A DNA stretch of 48,275 bases from an uncultured Bacilli bacterium (GTDB lineage: Bacteria; Bacillota_I; Bacilli_A; RF39; UBA660), in the NCBI GenBank assembly GCA_910584255.1, contig CAJTXV010000011.1:1-48275 (forward strand), in the 5' to 3' direction. Below, one piece after another: positions 1 through 8,044 of the stretch (position 1 is its first letter; each line of letters opens with the position of its first letter). The position numbers and the translations under genes are program-made. Under the pieces are notes generated by a model, which was not told the origin of the DNA, made no database searches, and saw only the letters and a list, made by a program, of their open reading frames with translations.

Positions 1-296
1 AATAATGCTTGATCAATTTTACTGTTTGCTTCTAAATTTATAGAATAATTTTTAATTTTTAATAGTAAATCCATTCTTCCTGTTTTTAGTGACATATGAT
101 GAGATGGTAATTCCACATTTTGAAATTGTCCCTCTTTTTCAATTTCTTCTTTTGTTATTGGCATAAACCTTTCTAAAATAAATCCTAAATAGTCCTTATG
201 ATGTGTCATAATTCTTTTAAATACAGGATCCATAATTCCAGGTAATACTTTTTTATTTTCTAATAATTCTTGATATAATCTTTTGTTTTGAACCAT
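1..296 (-). CDS. Rpn/YhgA-like PD-(D/E)XK nuclease-family protein, N-terminal part (cut by window edge)
   Basis: The first 98 codons run off the left end of the window, so the C-terminus is missing. The start is an ATG at 294-296 with a GGAGG ribosome binding site at 304-308. The visible part reads MVQNKRLYQELLENKK at the start and later contains RMDLLLKI followed by INLEANS. This D...E-x-N spacing is what is expected at the PD-(D/E)XK nuclease core of the Rpn (recombination-promoting nuclease/putative transposase) family, and the preceding FKRIM segment also fits. These proteins are DNA nucleases linked to transposase-like or defence functions and are often multicopy. The assignment rests on this short motif only. 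Confidence 0.65.
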   Translation of the reverse strand, partial: MVQNKRLYQELLENKKVLPGIMDPVFKRIMTHHKDYLGFILERFMPITKEEIEKEGQFQNVELPSHHMSLKTGRMDLLLKIKNYSINLEANSKIDQAL

Positions 297-402
297 TTCA
301 AAACCTCCTATTTGTTAAATTTTAAGGTGCATTTGATCAAATACAATCTCACTATAACAAAAGAAAAATAGGTTGTAAAATGAGTAAAAATAGATTTTCA
401 CA

Positions 403-470
403 TAAAAAAATAGGATGAATTTCTTCAAATCTTCTAATGAAAATTCAAAATTCACCTCCTATTTCTATTT
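403..470 (-). terminator. Probable intrinsic terminator after the P-type ATPase gene
   Basis: On the minus strand an AAATAGGAGGTGAATTT arm pairs with AAATTCATCCTATTT, with a two-base bulge. The hairpin is followed by a run of T before TATG. The upstream arm overlaps the ATPase stop codon at 465-467. The loop is long (about 28 nt), so the call is moderate. Confidence 0.5.
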
Positions 471-3131
471 GTATTTTTGAAAAGTATATATTTTTAGTTT
501 TTTATAAATTTCTACAATTGGAAGAATTAACATAGCGAAAAGTGCTAGTTGCAGTAGATCCGTAATTGGAATAGAACTCGTTTGAAGAAATGTACTGAGT
601 AGTGGTACTTCCATCACTAGTATTTGTAAGAGAATGGATCCAAAAATAACAATTGGAATTAATAAATTACTCTTTAGTGATACTTTATAGAATGACTCTT
701 TTTCACTGCGACAATTGAAGACATGTATATTTTGAATAAATACCATCAGTGCCATTACATATCCTCGAGCAGTGGATACATCCATTCCAACATTTTTAAT
801 TAGATAATACCAAAGCAGAAAGACAAGAATGCCAATCGAAATACCTGCGACTAACACTTCTTCTAATAATAGGCGGTTAAATAGTGATTCTTTTGGATTT
901 CTTGGTATATCCTTCATCACATTCGGTTCTGCTTTTTCAAAAGAAAGCGCAAAATCCTGAAGTCCATCTGTTACTAGATTCAACCATAATAATTGAATAG
1001 CAACTAGAGGCATTGGTAAGTTAAAAATAATGGATAGTACAAAAAATAAAACTTCTGCCATTCCACAAGAAAGTAACATATAACAAACCTTTCTGATATT
1101 ACTATAAGCACATCTTCCTTCCTTGATTCCTGCAACAATCGATTGAAAATTATCATCCACAATAATCATAGATGCTGTTTCTTTCGCAACATCAGTGCCA
1201 CTTCCCATCGCAACTCCAATATTGGCACTACGAAGTGCTGGAGCATCATTGACCCCATCTCCAGTGACTGCAACAAACTCTCCTTGCCGTTTCAAAGACT
1301 CTACAATTTTCAATTTATCTAAAGGTGTAACCCTCGTAAACACACGCTTATTCTTGATCCATTGATCAAATGACTCCGTTCCTTTTTCTAGGTATTCTTT
1401 CATCTCATCCCCTGTTGCTACTTCCTCCCATGTTTCTACTAATTGTAACTCCTTAGCAATTGCAAAAGCAGTTAATGGATGATCTCCTGTAATCATTAAT
1501 ACTTTAATTCCTGCCTCCCTACATTTTTGAATTGAATCTTTTACCTCTTCACGTACTGGATCGATAAATCCAACCAATCCTTGGAAGGTTAATTTTTTAA
1601 TATCTGCCTCACTATATTTTTTCTTTTTTGGAACTACTCCATCGGCAAGAGCAATCACCCGATACCCGTCTTTTGCTAAAGCTTCATTTTGCTTTAATAA
1701 TCTTTTTTTGTCTAAGGGAACTATCTTTTCATTATCAGTCATCATAGTTGAAAATTCCAAAATCTTTTCAATTGAACCTTTTACTGTACAATGAATTTTT
1801 CCATTTGATTCATAAAATACTGCAGAATATTTATTTTCAGATTCATAAGGAATCACTTCCACTATTTCATATTCTGAATTAGAAACTTTTAATTTTCTTC
1901 CTAGTGATAAAAAAGCAATATCAATTGAGTCTCCATAACTTTCAAAAACACCTTTTCTTTTTTCTAAATGTCCTTCATTATTTAATACTCCTAAAAGGCC
2001 AATTGATTTTACTAAATCAATAGATAATTGTTCCTTAGAAACGACATTTCCTTCATCATTATATCCTCTTCCTTCAATTTCAAAAATGTTTCCTGAAGGC
2101 AAGATAATTTTCTTAGCAGTTTGTTCATTCACAGTTAAGGTCCCTGTTTTATCACTAGCGATTATAGTACAACTACCAAGACTTTCGACAGAATTTAATT
2201 TCTTTACAATTACTTGCTTTTTTGCCATACGATTCGAACCAATTGTCAGTGCCATCGTAAGGGCCAGTGGCAAACCTTCTGGCATTGCAGAAACACTAAG
2301 AGCTATTACCGATAAGAATATCTCACTTCCACTCAATCCCTTTTGATATAAAATCACTGCTATTATTATGGCAATCATAATAATTAAAAGTGTAATCTGC
2401 TTTGAAAACTTTTCCATTCGAATAGAAAGTGGGGATTTTTCTTCCTTTGTATTCGCTACATGATTGGCAATCGAACCAATTTCAGTTTCGATTGACGTTG
2501 CTACTACGATACAAAGAGCACGACCAGTCATAACAGAGGTTCCTGCATATACCATATTTTTTCTATCTGCTAGAGATGTTTCTTCTTTCAATACCTCATT
2601 TTGTTTTTGAACTGCCAAACTTTCTCCTGTCAGTACTGCTTCATCTACTTGAAAATTATGACAATCTAGAATTCTTAAATCTGCACTGATTTTATCACCA
2701 GATTCTAGTTCTACAATGTCCCCTACGACTAGATCACTAGAATCAATTTGTTTAGCACGGTGATTTCGAATCACATTACAGTGAACCTTAATCAAACTTG
2801 CTAGAGACATGGCGTTTTTTTCAGCATTCCATTCTTGAATGGTACCTAATACTAAATCTACTAAAATAATAAAAATAATTGCACATGCATCTACGACTTC
2901 CCCAATTAAAAAAGAAAATATTACTGTAACAATTAGAAGTAAAACAATTGGGTCCGTGATTTCCTCTCGTAGGATTTTTAAAATACTTGTCTGCTTTTTC
3001 TGAGGTAATTCATTTTTCCCGTATTTTTCTAATCGATTCTCTACTTCTTTAGAAGTTAATCCTTCTCTACTTGCATGTAATACTTTAAAAATTTCTTCCT
3101 CTGTGCTACTATGCCACACTGACTTTTTCAT
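465..3131 (-). CDS. Type II (calcium-type) cation-transporting P-type ATPase
   Basis: This 888-residue membrane pump should export a cation at the cost of ATP. The sequence shows the full P-type layout: an N-terminal cation-ATPase domain, an actuator domain with a TGES motif, a PEGLP motif in M4 (about 282-286), the phosphorylation site DKTGTLT near residue 327, a TGDGVND hinge motif, and C-terminal membrane helices. PEGLP plus the M6 segment NLVTDGLQDFALSFE places it with type II calcium-like pumps. The M6 sequence differs from the usual NLVTDGLPALALG form, so ion specificity is uncertain. It lies 13 bp after a CaCA cation/calcium antiporter gene on the same strand, which supports a shared calcium-export role. 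The length is normal for the family. Confidence 0.92.
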   Translation of the reverse strand: MKKSVWHSSTEEEIFKVLHASREGLTSKEVENRLEKYGKNELPQKKQTSILKILREEITDPIVLLLIVTVIFSFLIGEVVDACAIIFIILVDLVLGTIQEWNAEKNAMSLASLIKVHCNVIRNHRAKQIDSSDLVVGDIVELESGDKISADLRILDCHNFQVDEAVLTGESLAVQKQNEVLKEETSLADRKNMVYAGTSVMTGRALCIVVATSIETEIGSIANHVANTKEEKSPLSIRMEKFSKQITLLIIMIAIIIAVILYQKGLSGSEIFLSVIALSVSAMPEGLPLALTMALTIGSNRMAKKQVIVKKLNSVESLGSCTIIASDKTGTLTVNEQTAKKIILPSGNIFEIEGRGYNDEGNVVSKEQLSIDLVKSIGLLGVLNNEGHLEKRKGVFESYGDSIDIAFLSLGRKLKVSNSEYEIVEVIPYESENKYSAVFYESNGKIHCTVKGSIEKILEFSTMMTDNEKIVPLDKKRLLKQNEALAKDGYRVIALADGVVPKKKKYSEADIKKLTFQGLVGFIDPVREEVKDSIQKCREAGIKVLMITGDHPLTAFAIAKELQLVETWEEVATGDEMKEYLEKGTESFDQWIKNKRVFTRVTPLDKLKIVESLKRQGEFVAVTGDGVNDAPALRSANIGVAMGSGTDVAKETASMIIVDDNFQSIVAGIKEGRCAYSNIRKVCYMLLSCGMAEVLFFVLSIIFNLPMPLVAIQLLWLNLVTDGLQDFALSFEKAEPNVMKDIPRNPKESLFNRLLLEEVLVAGISIGILVFLLWYYLIKNVGMDVSTARGYVMALMVFIQNIHVFNCRSEKESFYKVSLKSNLLIPIVIFGSILLQILVMEVPLLSTFLQTSSIPITDLLQLALFAMLILPIVEIYKKLKIYTFQKYK

Positions 3132-3144
3132 TTTCTCCCTCTTT

Positions 3145-4086
3145 CTATCTTAAAATGATATAAACAATATAACTTGCATAAAGGAAAAGCATAAATAATC
3201 CTTTTTTTCGATTAATTTCTAATTTTCTTAACATAAATAAATATACAAGAATCTCAACACTTGTCATCATGATGATATCGATTAGAGAACTTATTTCTAA
3301 TGTTAAAGGGGTAATGGCAGAAGATAATCCTAGAATAAAGAAAATATTAAAAATATTACTTCCAATGACATTACCAATAGCAATATCTGTTTCTCCCTTC
3401 ATGGCCGCTACGACACTGGTCACTAATTCTGGTAGAGATGTTCCAATTGCAACGATCGTAAGGGCAATTAAATTTTCACTAATGTGATAGGTTCTTGCAA
3501 TCTTCACTGCCGAATTAACAACTAAATTTCCTCCTATCATGATACAAATTCCACCAAATATAATAAAGAAAATATCCTTCCATGAAAACTTTTTCTTCTC
3601 TACTGTTAACTTTTTCTTTTCTGAAAGTGCTTCTAAAATTAAGGCATATAAATAAATTCCTAAGAAGCAAAGTAAGATTAGTCCTTCACTTCTAGTAATT
3701 ATCGCAAATTCTTGTCCTAATAGAAATTCCTCTAATACCATAATTAATAAAACAGCCGATGAAAAAAGACAAAATAAATAATCCCTTTGTACTACTTTCT
3801 TTTTTGTTTTTAGATTTTTGAATAAAGCACTCATTCCTAATACTAACAATAAATTACAAATATTAGAACCGAGTACATTTCCAATGGTAATTTCATTACT
3901 ACCACTTAAAGAAGACGTAATACTAACGGCTGCTTCTGGGGCACTTGTACCAAATGCTACAATTGTAAGACCAATAATTAGTGTTGGTATTTTTAGCACT
4001 TTTGCTAAATTGGAGCTACCTTCTACAAAGATATCTGCTCCTTTTACCAAGAAAAAAAATCCTAAAATCAACAATAAATAATTCAT
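3145..4086 (-). CDS. Calcium/sodium antiporter, CaCA family (YrbG-like)
   Basis: This 313-residue, roughly ten-helix membrane protein carries the two alpha-repeats that define the cation/Ca2+ exchanger superfamily. The first reads VAFGTSAPE followed by GNVLGSN; the second reads VAIGTSLPE followed by GNVIGSN. The acidic residue in each GTSxPE and the following GNxxGSN form the ion-binding centre in known members. The likely function is Ca2+ export driven by Na+ or H+. It is the first gene of a two-gene operon with the P-type ATPase 13 bp downstream. It has its own promoter and an unusually long leader upstream, so its expression may be controlled at the RNA level. Confidence 0.93.
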   Translation of the reverse strand: MNYLLLILGFFFLVKGADIFVEGSSNLAKVLKIPTLIIGLTIVAFGTSAPEAAVSITSSLSGSNEITIGNVLGSNICNLLLVLGMSALFKNLKTKKKVVQRDYLFCLFSSAVLLIMVLEEFLLGQEFAIITRSEGLILLCFLGIYLYALILEALSEKKKLTVEKKKFSWKDIFFIIFGGICIMIGGNLVVNSAVKIARTYHISENLIALTIVAIGTSLPELVTSVVAAMKGETDIAIGNVIGSNIFNIFFILGLSSAITPLTLEISSLIDIIMMTSVEILVYLFMLRKLEINRKKGLFMLFLYASYIVYIILR

Positions 4087-4213
4087 AGTTCAACTCCTTC
4101 CAATACCAACAAGAAAAAAGACCCGTGCATTATCATCAAAAGTCTCATCCATAATATTCTCTATAGTAAAATAAATCTTTATTTTCCTAATTTCCACCAC
4201 TATTCTATGGATA
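4087..4213 (-). promoter_or_regulatory. Long structured 5' leader of the CaCA/P-type ATPase operon
   Basis: About 125 nt separate the predicted transcription start from the CaCA start codon. On the minus strand the leader can fold into nested stems: ATCCATA with TATGGAT (outer), ATAGT with ACTAT (inner), and a perfect AAAATAAA/TTTATTTT hairpin at the tip. A weak AGAC...GGTCT stem before TTTTTT follows and could act as an attenuator. No known riboswitch was recognised; the yybP-ykoY manganese consensus, common before such genes, is not apparent. This is a candidate RNA element seen by eye only. Confidence 0.3.
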
Positions 4214-4220
4214 TGTTTTT

Positions 4221-4250
4221 ATTTTATCATGTTTTATGGTCCCTTTTCAA
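4221..4250 (-). promoter_or_regulatory. Promoter of the CaCA/ATPase operon
   Basis: On the minus strand a TTGAAA -35 (4245-4250) is followed after 18 bp by TAAAAT (4221-4226). Transcription would start near 4214, leaving a leader of about 125 nt before the CaCA gene. Confidence 0.5.
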
Positions 4251-4252
4251 CC

Positions 4253-4279
4253 AAAAAGAGCAATTATTCTAATTGCCCT
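4253..4279 (-). terminator. Intrinsic terminator after the 98-aa gene
   Basis: On the minus strand GGGCAATTA and TAATTGCTC form a 9-bp stem (one wobble) with a three-base loop, followed by TTTTT. It lies 18 bp downstream of the stop codon at 4297. Confidence 0.65.
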
Positions 4280-4296
4280 TTCAAAACATAATTCTT

Positions 4297-4593
4297 TTAA
4301 GAAATCTTTGTCTTTACATGAGTCATGTCTAATTCAATATAATGGCGTTTTTCTTCTAGTTGAGATGCTGTCATATAATTAAGTTCTTCCCCAAATTTAG
4401 CTAGTTCAATATAATGATGATCTTCTTTATCTTCTATATTACTATGAAGAGAGTTATTTTTTAATAGATTATTCTCTATCACTTGTTGTTCTAAATTCTT
4501 CTTCTTTAAATTGTGTTTTCGAATTAAAGTTATACCAACAGTAATCGTAGTAATTCCTAATATGTAAGGTACTACATTTTTAATTTTTAACAT
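4297..4593 (-). CDS. Small membrane-anchored protein of unknown function
   Basis: A 98-residue protein with one hydrophobic segment (about residues 8-24, VPYILGITTITVGITLI) followed by a basic stretch and a charged, probably cytoplasmic, tail. No family was recognised. The start has a clear AAGGAGAG ribosome binding site and the gene ends at an intrinsic terminator, so it is likely real. It appears to be a separate short transcription unit between the calcium-export operon and another membrane protein. Confidence 0.6.
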   Translation of the reverse strand: MLKIKNVVPYILGITTITVGITLIRKHNLKKKNLEQQVIENNLLKNNSLHSNIEDKEDHHYIELAKFGEELNYMTASQLEEKRHYIELDMTHVKTKIS

Positions 4594-4655
4594 AATGTTC
4601 TCTCCTTTAATTGCCTATTATATCTTGTTTTATGCGAAAATGAAAGTTTTTTTAA

Positions 4656-5084
4656 CTATTCCTCGACCGATTCTTTGATTTGACCTAAAACACCACCGAT
4701 TCCTAAAAATGTAAATAAAACAGAAATTGCATAATCTTTGAATATAGCTGTTTTGAACTCACTAGATTGATATAATAAATCTAGTGTATCAAAAGAAAAA
4801 TTTAGTCCGTTTTTTGTTCCTAGTAGCATTGGAATAATCACTAGAGTGGCTAGAGTAATCACTAATAAAGAAATTACTGCAACAATATAGGGAAGTTTCC
4901 CATCTTGTTTTCCTTTCATTAATTGATATCCTTTCCAAGCACCAAGTGCGATTGGTAATGCTAGTAAGGAAAAAATCATATCCCCATATACATAGACTAA
5001 TATCCATGGTAAGGAAGCAATTAATCCACCAATCATTGCACCTACAATTCCTATTAAATATCCAGATTTTCTTTTTTCATCCAT
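4656..5084 (-). CDS. Uncharacterised four-helix membrane protein
   Basis: A 142-residue hydrophobic protein. Membrane segments are visible near residues 8-28 (Gly-rich, LIGIVGAMIGGLIASLPW), 33-50, 66-90 and 115-135. It starts with a charged MDEKRKSGY and ends with a charged KESVEE tail. The AGGAGG ribosome binding site is good. No conserved motif points to a function. A gap of about 60 bp separates it from the next small gene, so the two could share a transcript. Confidence 0.6.
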   Translation of the reverse strand: MDEKRKSGYLIGIVGAMIGGLIASLPWILVYVYGDMIFSLLALPIALGAWKGYQLMKGKQDGKLPYIVAVISLLVITLATLVIIPMLLGTKNGLNFSFDTLDLLYQSSEFKTAIFKDYAISVLFTFLGIGGVLGQIKESVEE

Positions 5085-5138
5085 AAATCATTCCTCCTAC
5101 TTCTTAATTCTAACATCAAAAACATAGAAATACAAATT

Positions 5139-5345
5139 TTATATGTCTATTTCTTTTCCATAAATCATTTCTGATAAATATGCTAATTTTTCATCTAACA
5201 TTTTCTGAATAAAGATTAATTCCTTTTTTTTCATAAACTTTTTTAAAAAATTCGTATTTAAAATTTCCTTTTCTAGTTGACTTTTCTGTTTTTCTAAAGG
5301 CTTTATGATATATTTACAGTATAATTCTATTGTTTTTGAATCCAT
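5139..5345 (-). CDS. Small charged protein of unknown function
   Basis: A 68-residue protein rich in Lys and Glu, probably mostly helical (KPLEKQKSQLEKEIL and LIFIQKMLDEKLAYL have heptad-like spacing). It has no membrane segment. A GAAGAAGGA sequence upstream may serve as ribosome binding site. It is divergent from the double-HTH regulator at 5450, so it may be one of that regulator's targets. The function is unknown. Confidence 0.5.
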   Translation of the reverse strand: MDSKTIELYCKYIIKPLEKQKSQLEKEILNTNFLKKFMKKKELIFIQKMLDEKLAYLSEMIYGKEIDI

Positions 5346-5370
5346 TTTATTCCTTCTTCCTTATTCTATG

Positions 5371-5376
5371 ATTATA
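5371..5376 (-). promoter_or_regulatory. -10 element in the divergent control region of the HTH regulator
   Basis: A perfect TATAAT lies on the minus strand 26 bp before the 68-aa gene. No good -35 was found at 17 bp. Just upstream is CGTATTTACGTAT, a short repeat that a Cro/CI-type regulator could bind. The regulator link is a guess from position. Confidence 0.3.
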
Positions 5377-5449
5377 ACACATAAATCGTATTTACGTATA
5401 AGAAAATCATATTAAACTTTTAAGTTAGAAAATAGTATTAGGTGATATT

Positions 5450-5938
5450 ATGCTTTCTTCTAATTATGTCTTATTTCAAAGATTAAAAGATATTAGAGAG
5501 GATTTAGATTTTAAGCAACAGGAAATGGCACAATTATTAAATGTACCACAATCTTGTTATTCTAGATGGGAAACTGGAAAAGAACTGATTCCACTTCGTA
5601 AACTAGTAGATTTTTGTAATATTACAAAGCATTCTCTTGATTATGTTACTGGAATCAGTAAGATTGAAGAGAAAACAGACTCCAAAAAATTAAATTTAGA
5701 TTTAGAAAAAGTGGGAAAGCGTTTAAGAAAAATTCGATTAAAAAATGGGTATTCTCAACGTCAATTGGCAGAATTACTCAATACTACACAATCGACAATC
5801 AGTGCTTATGAAAATGGTGAAACATTGATTCTTACAGCATTTGCTTATCAAATAGCCAAACAGTTTCATATCTCATTAGATGAATTATGTGGTGGAATTC
5901 GGAGAAAAGAAAAAAAGAAGGAAACCATTAAATCTTAG
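5450..5938 (+). CDS. Transcriptional regulator with two Xre/Cro-CI helix-turn-helix domains
   Basis: A 162-residue DNA-binding protein with two tandem HTH_3 domains and no other domain. The first (about residues 9-62) contains FKQQEMAQLLNVPQSCYSRW. The second (about 78-135) contains YSQRQLAELLNTTQSTISAY. Both keep the Q-x2-L-A and S-x2-S/Y-x-W/Y-E-x-G signature. The arrangement is unusual because most regulators of this type have one HTH plus a sensor or dimer domain. It is divergent from a 68-aa gene and 38 bp upstream of a radical SAM gene. The ribosome binding site is TAGGTGAT. The target is unknown. Confidence 0.85.
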   Translation: MLSSNYVLFQRLKDIREDLDFKQQEMAQLLNVPQSCYSRWETGKELIPLRKLVDFCNITKHSLDYVTGISKIEEKTDSKKLNLDLEKVGKRLRKIRLKNGYSQRQLAELLNTTQSTISAYENGETLILTAFAYQIAKQFHISLDELCGGIRRKEKKKETIKS

Positions 5939-5958
5939 TTTCTACTCTTAAAATATAG

Positions 5959-5964
5959 TATAAT
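5959..5964 (+). promoter_or_regulatory. -10 element before the radical SAM gene
   Basis: A perfect TATAAT lies 18 bp before the start codon. The matching -35 (TTAGTT at 5936-5941, 17 bp spacing) is poor and overlaps the preceding stop codon, so this is a weak promoter or one that needs help. Confidence 0.35.
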
Positions 5965-5982
5965 ATGTTTGGGTGAATGATT

Positions 5983-6894
5983 ATGCCTCAAAAATTAAAA
6001 AAATGTACACTTTGTCCTAGAGAATGCCATGTGGATCGAGCTAGTAATGAAAAAGGAATCTGCGCTGCATCTAACAAAATGAAAATTGCTAGATATTCTT
6101 TGCACCTATGGGAAGAACCTATCCTATCAGGAACCAATGGCTCTGGAACGATTTTCTTTTCTCATTGCAATTTAAAATGTATCTATTGTCAAAACTATCA
6201 AATCAGTGAAAAAAATATAGGATATGAAATTACCATTCCAGAATTTGCGAATATTTGTTTAGAGCTCCAAGAGAAAGGTGCTCATAATATTAATTTAGTT
6301 ACTCCTACACATTATGTATTGCAAATCATCGAAGGAATTCATCTTGCGAAAAAACATGGTCTAAAAATACCCATTGTCTATAATACAAGTGGATATGAGA
6401 AAAAAGAAACGATTCAAATGTTAAATGGAATTGTTGATATTTATTTACCTGACTTTAAGTATTTCAATCCAGATCTAGCATATCAATATTCAAGTGTTTC
6501 TAATTATTTTAATTGTATTACAGAAAGTCTTCAAGAAATGTTAAAACAAGTAGGAACATTAGAGTATGATGCTAATCATATATTAAAAAAAGGAGTAATT
6601 GTCAGGCATTTATGTCTACCAGGACATGTAAAAGACTCTAAAAATGTATTAAAATATTTGTATCAAACCTATAAAGATACAATCTGTATTAGTATTATGA
6701 ATCAATATACTCCCGTTCGTAAAATCAAAAGGTTTCCAAATTTAAATCGTACACTCAGAGAAGAAGAATATGATGAAATTATTAATTATGCATGTGATCT
6801 TGGAATTACGAATGCTTTTATTCAAGAAGGAAAAACGCAAAACTCTAATTTTATTCCAAAATTTTATCATCATCCTCAAAAAAAGTATAGCTAG
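5983..6894 (+). CDS. Radical SAM protein, PflX-like (COG1313 type)
   Basis: A radical S-adenosylmethionine enzyme of about 303 residues. Counting from the upstream ATG at 5977, the N-terminus has a Cys cluster (C10, C13, C17, C29, in CTLCPRECHVDR) and then the [4Fe-4S] motif C64-x3-C68-x2-C71 in HCNLKCIYC. Both features match the PflX/YgiQ-like group often annotated as putative pyruvate formate-lyase activating enzyme; no glycyl-radical enzyme is nearby, so its substrate is unknown. I prefer the second ATG (5983) because GGGTGA at 5971-5976 is then 6 bp away; from 5977 it would be adjacent. It converges on the next gene with only 1 bp between. Confidence 0.85.
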   Translation: MPQKLKKCTLCPRECHVDRASNEKGICAASNKMKIARYSLHLWEEPILSGTNGSGTIFFSHCNLKCIYCQNYQISEKNIGYEITIPEFANICLELQEKGAHNINLVTPTHYVLQIIEGIHLAKKHGLKIPIVYNTSGYEKKETIQMLNGIVDIYLPDFKYFNPDLAYQYSSVSNYFNCITESLQEMLKQVGTLEYDANHILKKGVIVRHLCLPGHVKDSKNVLKYLYQTYKDTICISIMNQYTPVRKIKRFPNLNRTLREEEYDEIINYACDLGITNAFIQEGKTQNSNFIPKFYHHPQKKYS

Positions 6895-6895
6895 G

Positions 6896-7120
6896 CTACT
6901 CTTTTTCTTTTTGCTTTTCTTCAGTTTTAAAATGGTTCATTAGTTTTGTAAATACTACTTCCATAATAAATGAAAGTATGGCAAAGATGGGAGAAATATT
7001 TTTAAAAAGCGAAAGCAGTGAAAGTGCAATCGTTAAAATTCCAAAAACAATAATCATGTACCAGCAAAATACACGATATTTCATGTACTGATATTGATCG
7101 ATTTCTTTTGCTTTCTTCAC
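6896..7120 (-). CDS. Small two-helix membrane protein
   Basis: About 74 residues with two hydrophobic segments (WYMIIVFGILTIALSLLSLF and ISPIFAILSFIMEVVF) and a charged C-terminus. The chosen start is a GTG at 7118-7120. It overlaps the stop of the preceding Spx/ArsC-like gene by 4 bp (GTGA), and GGAGG sits 7 bp upstream inside that gene. An upstream ATG at 7133-7135 would put the ribosome binding site inside the coding frame. The overlap indicates translational coupling in a three-gene operon. The function is unknown. Confidence 0.6.
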   Translation of the reverse strand: MKKAKEIDQYQYMKYRVFCWYMIIVFGILTIALSLLSLFKNISPIFAILSFIMEVVFTKLMNHFKTEEKQKEKE

Positions 7121-7467
7121 TTTATTTCCTCCCATTCCTGCTTCTTAAAACCAATCCGTATTTGACCTTCACTCATAAAAATCGGTCTTTTTACAAGCAT
7201 TCCATCACTCGCTAGTAGTTCTATTTTTTCATTTTCACTCATCGTTTGAAGCACTTCTTTTAAATTTTTTTGTCGATATAAAATTCCACTGGTGTTCCAC
7301 AGTTTTTTTAAATCGATTTTATAGTTTTGAATAATTTTCACAATTTCTTCCTTCGATAAAGGTTCTTCCTTAATGTCCCTCATTTGATAAGAAATATTCT
7401 TTTCATCTAGACATTTTTTTGCTTTTTGACAAGTACTACATTTTGGATACCAAAGAAAAAGATTCAT
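7117..7467 (-). CDS. ArsC/Spx family protein (YffB/MgsR-like)
   Basis: A 116-residue thioredoxin-fold protein of the arsenate reductase/Spx family. It begins with WYPKCSTCQKAKKCLDE, which carries the C-x2-C redox pair typical of Spx/MgsR, and ends with the family pattern RPIFMSEGQIRIGFKKQEW. Known members either reduce arsenate or bind RNA polymerase alpha as stress regulators. The CxxC favours the Spx/MgsR-like group, but the key RNA-polymerase contacts cannot be judged by eye. It overlaps its upstream and downstream neighbours by 4 bp each, so the three genes are co-translated. There are no arsenic-resistance genes nearby. Confidence 0.82.
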   Translation of the reverse strand: MNLFLWYPKCSTCQKAKKCLDEKNISYQMRDIKEEPLSKEEIVKIIQNYKIDLKKLWNTSGILYRQKNLKEVLQTMSENEKIELLASDGMLVKRPIFMSEGQIRIGFKKQEWEEIK

Positions 7468-8021
7468 TCTTTTACCTCTACAATAAAATCTTTCACTTTC
7501 TGCTTGGTAGTAACTGCATTATAAATATCTAATCCTGCATATATAATCATAAAAATTCCAATTACTTGTGTCATTGCCATCGCTCCACTAAACGGATTAA
7601 CAATCAGCAAAACTCCACAACCTAAAATTAAAATAGAAGATATCAACGAAGGTGCATACTCTGGAACTTTATTTTTCTTCATCTCTACGGCATATTGAAG
7701 CCTACTCAGACCATTAATTATGAAATAAATTCCTAATACGAAAGGTAAAATACTTGATATAAACTTAGGATTAAAAATAAATATAAGTCCTAAAATTCCT
7801 GCAATTACACCTATTACTAAGTTAGGCATATACTTTGTCTTGAAATAATCAACTAAAGAAATAATTCCCGGAATTAAAACAATAATTCCAATGATTGTTG
7901 AAAGTGTGGTTAAAACAAAATCCGGTTTTGCAAGTAAGAAAATCCCCATAACAATCATAATAATAGACGTAACCATTGATGTAATAAAAATTTTTTTCAA
8001 TTCATTTTTTAAATACTCCAT
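7464..8021 (-). CDS. DUF308/HdeD-like six-helix membrane protein
   Basis: About 185 residues consisting almost wholly of six hydrophobic helices in three paired repeats, each with a Gly-rich LGLIFIFNPKF or LLIVNPFSG turn, as in the HdeD/DUF308 family. HdeD in E. coli is linked to acid resistance; Firmicute homologues are uncharacterised. I chose the ATG at 8019-8021 because GGAGG at 8029-8033 is then 8 bp upstream; the longer frame would begin with a TTG upstream of that ribosome binding site. It overlaps the next gene by 4 bp and follows the RluA gene by 23 bp. Confidence 0.78.
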   Translation of the reverse strand: MEYLKNELKKIFITSMVTSIIMIVMGIFLLAKPDFVLTTLSTIIGIIVLIPGIISLVDYFKTKYMPNLVIGVIAGILGLIFIFNPKFISSILPFVLGIYFIINGLSRLQYAVEMKKNKVPEYAPSLISSILILGCGVLLIVNPFSGAMAMTQVIGIFMIIYAGLDIYNAVTTKQKVKDFIVEVKE

Positions 8022-8044
8022 TTCCAGTTCCTCCAATATATCTT

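Noticed and set aside
4087..4220. yybP-ykoY manganese riboswitch before the CaCA gene
   Set aside because: The conserved motifs of that class were not found by eye, so only an unnamed structured leader is reported.
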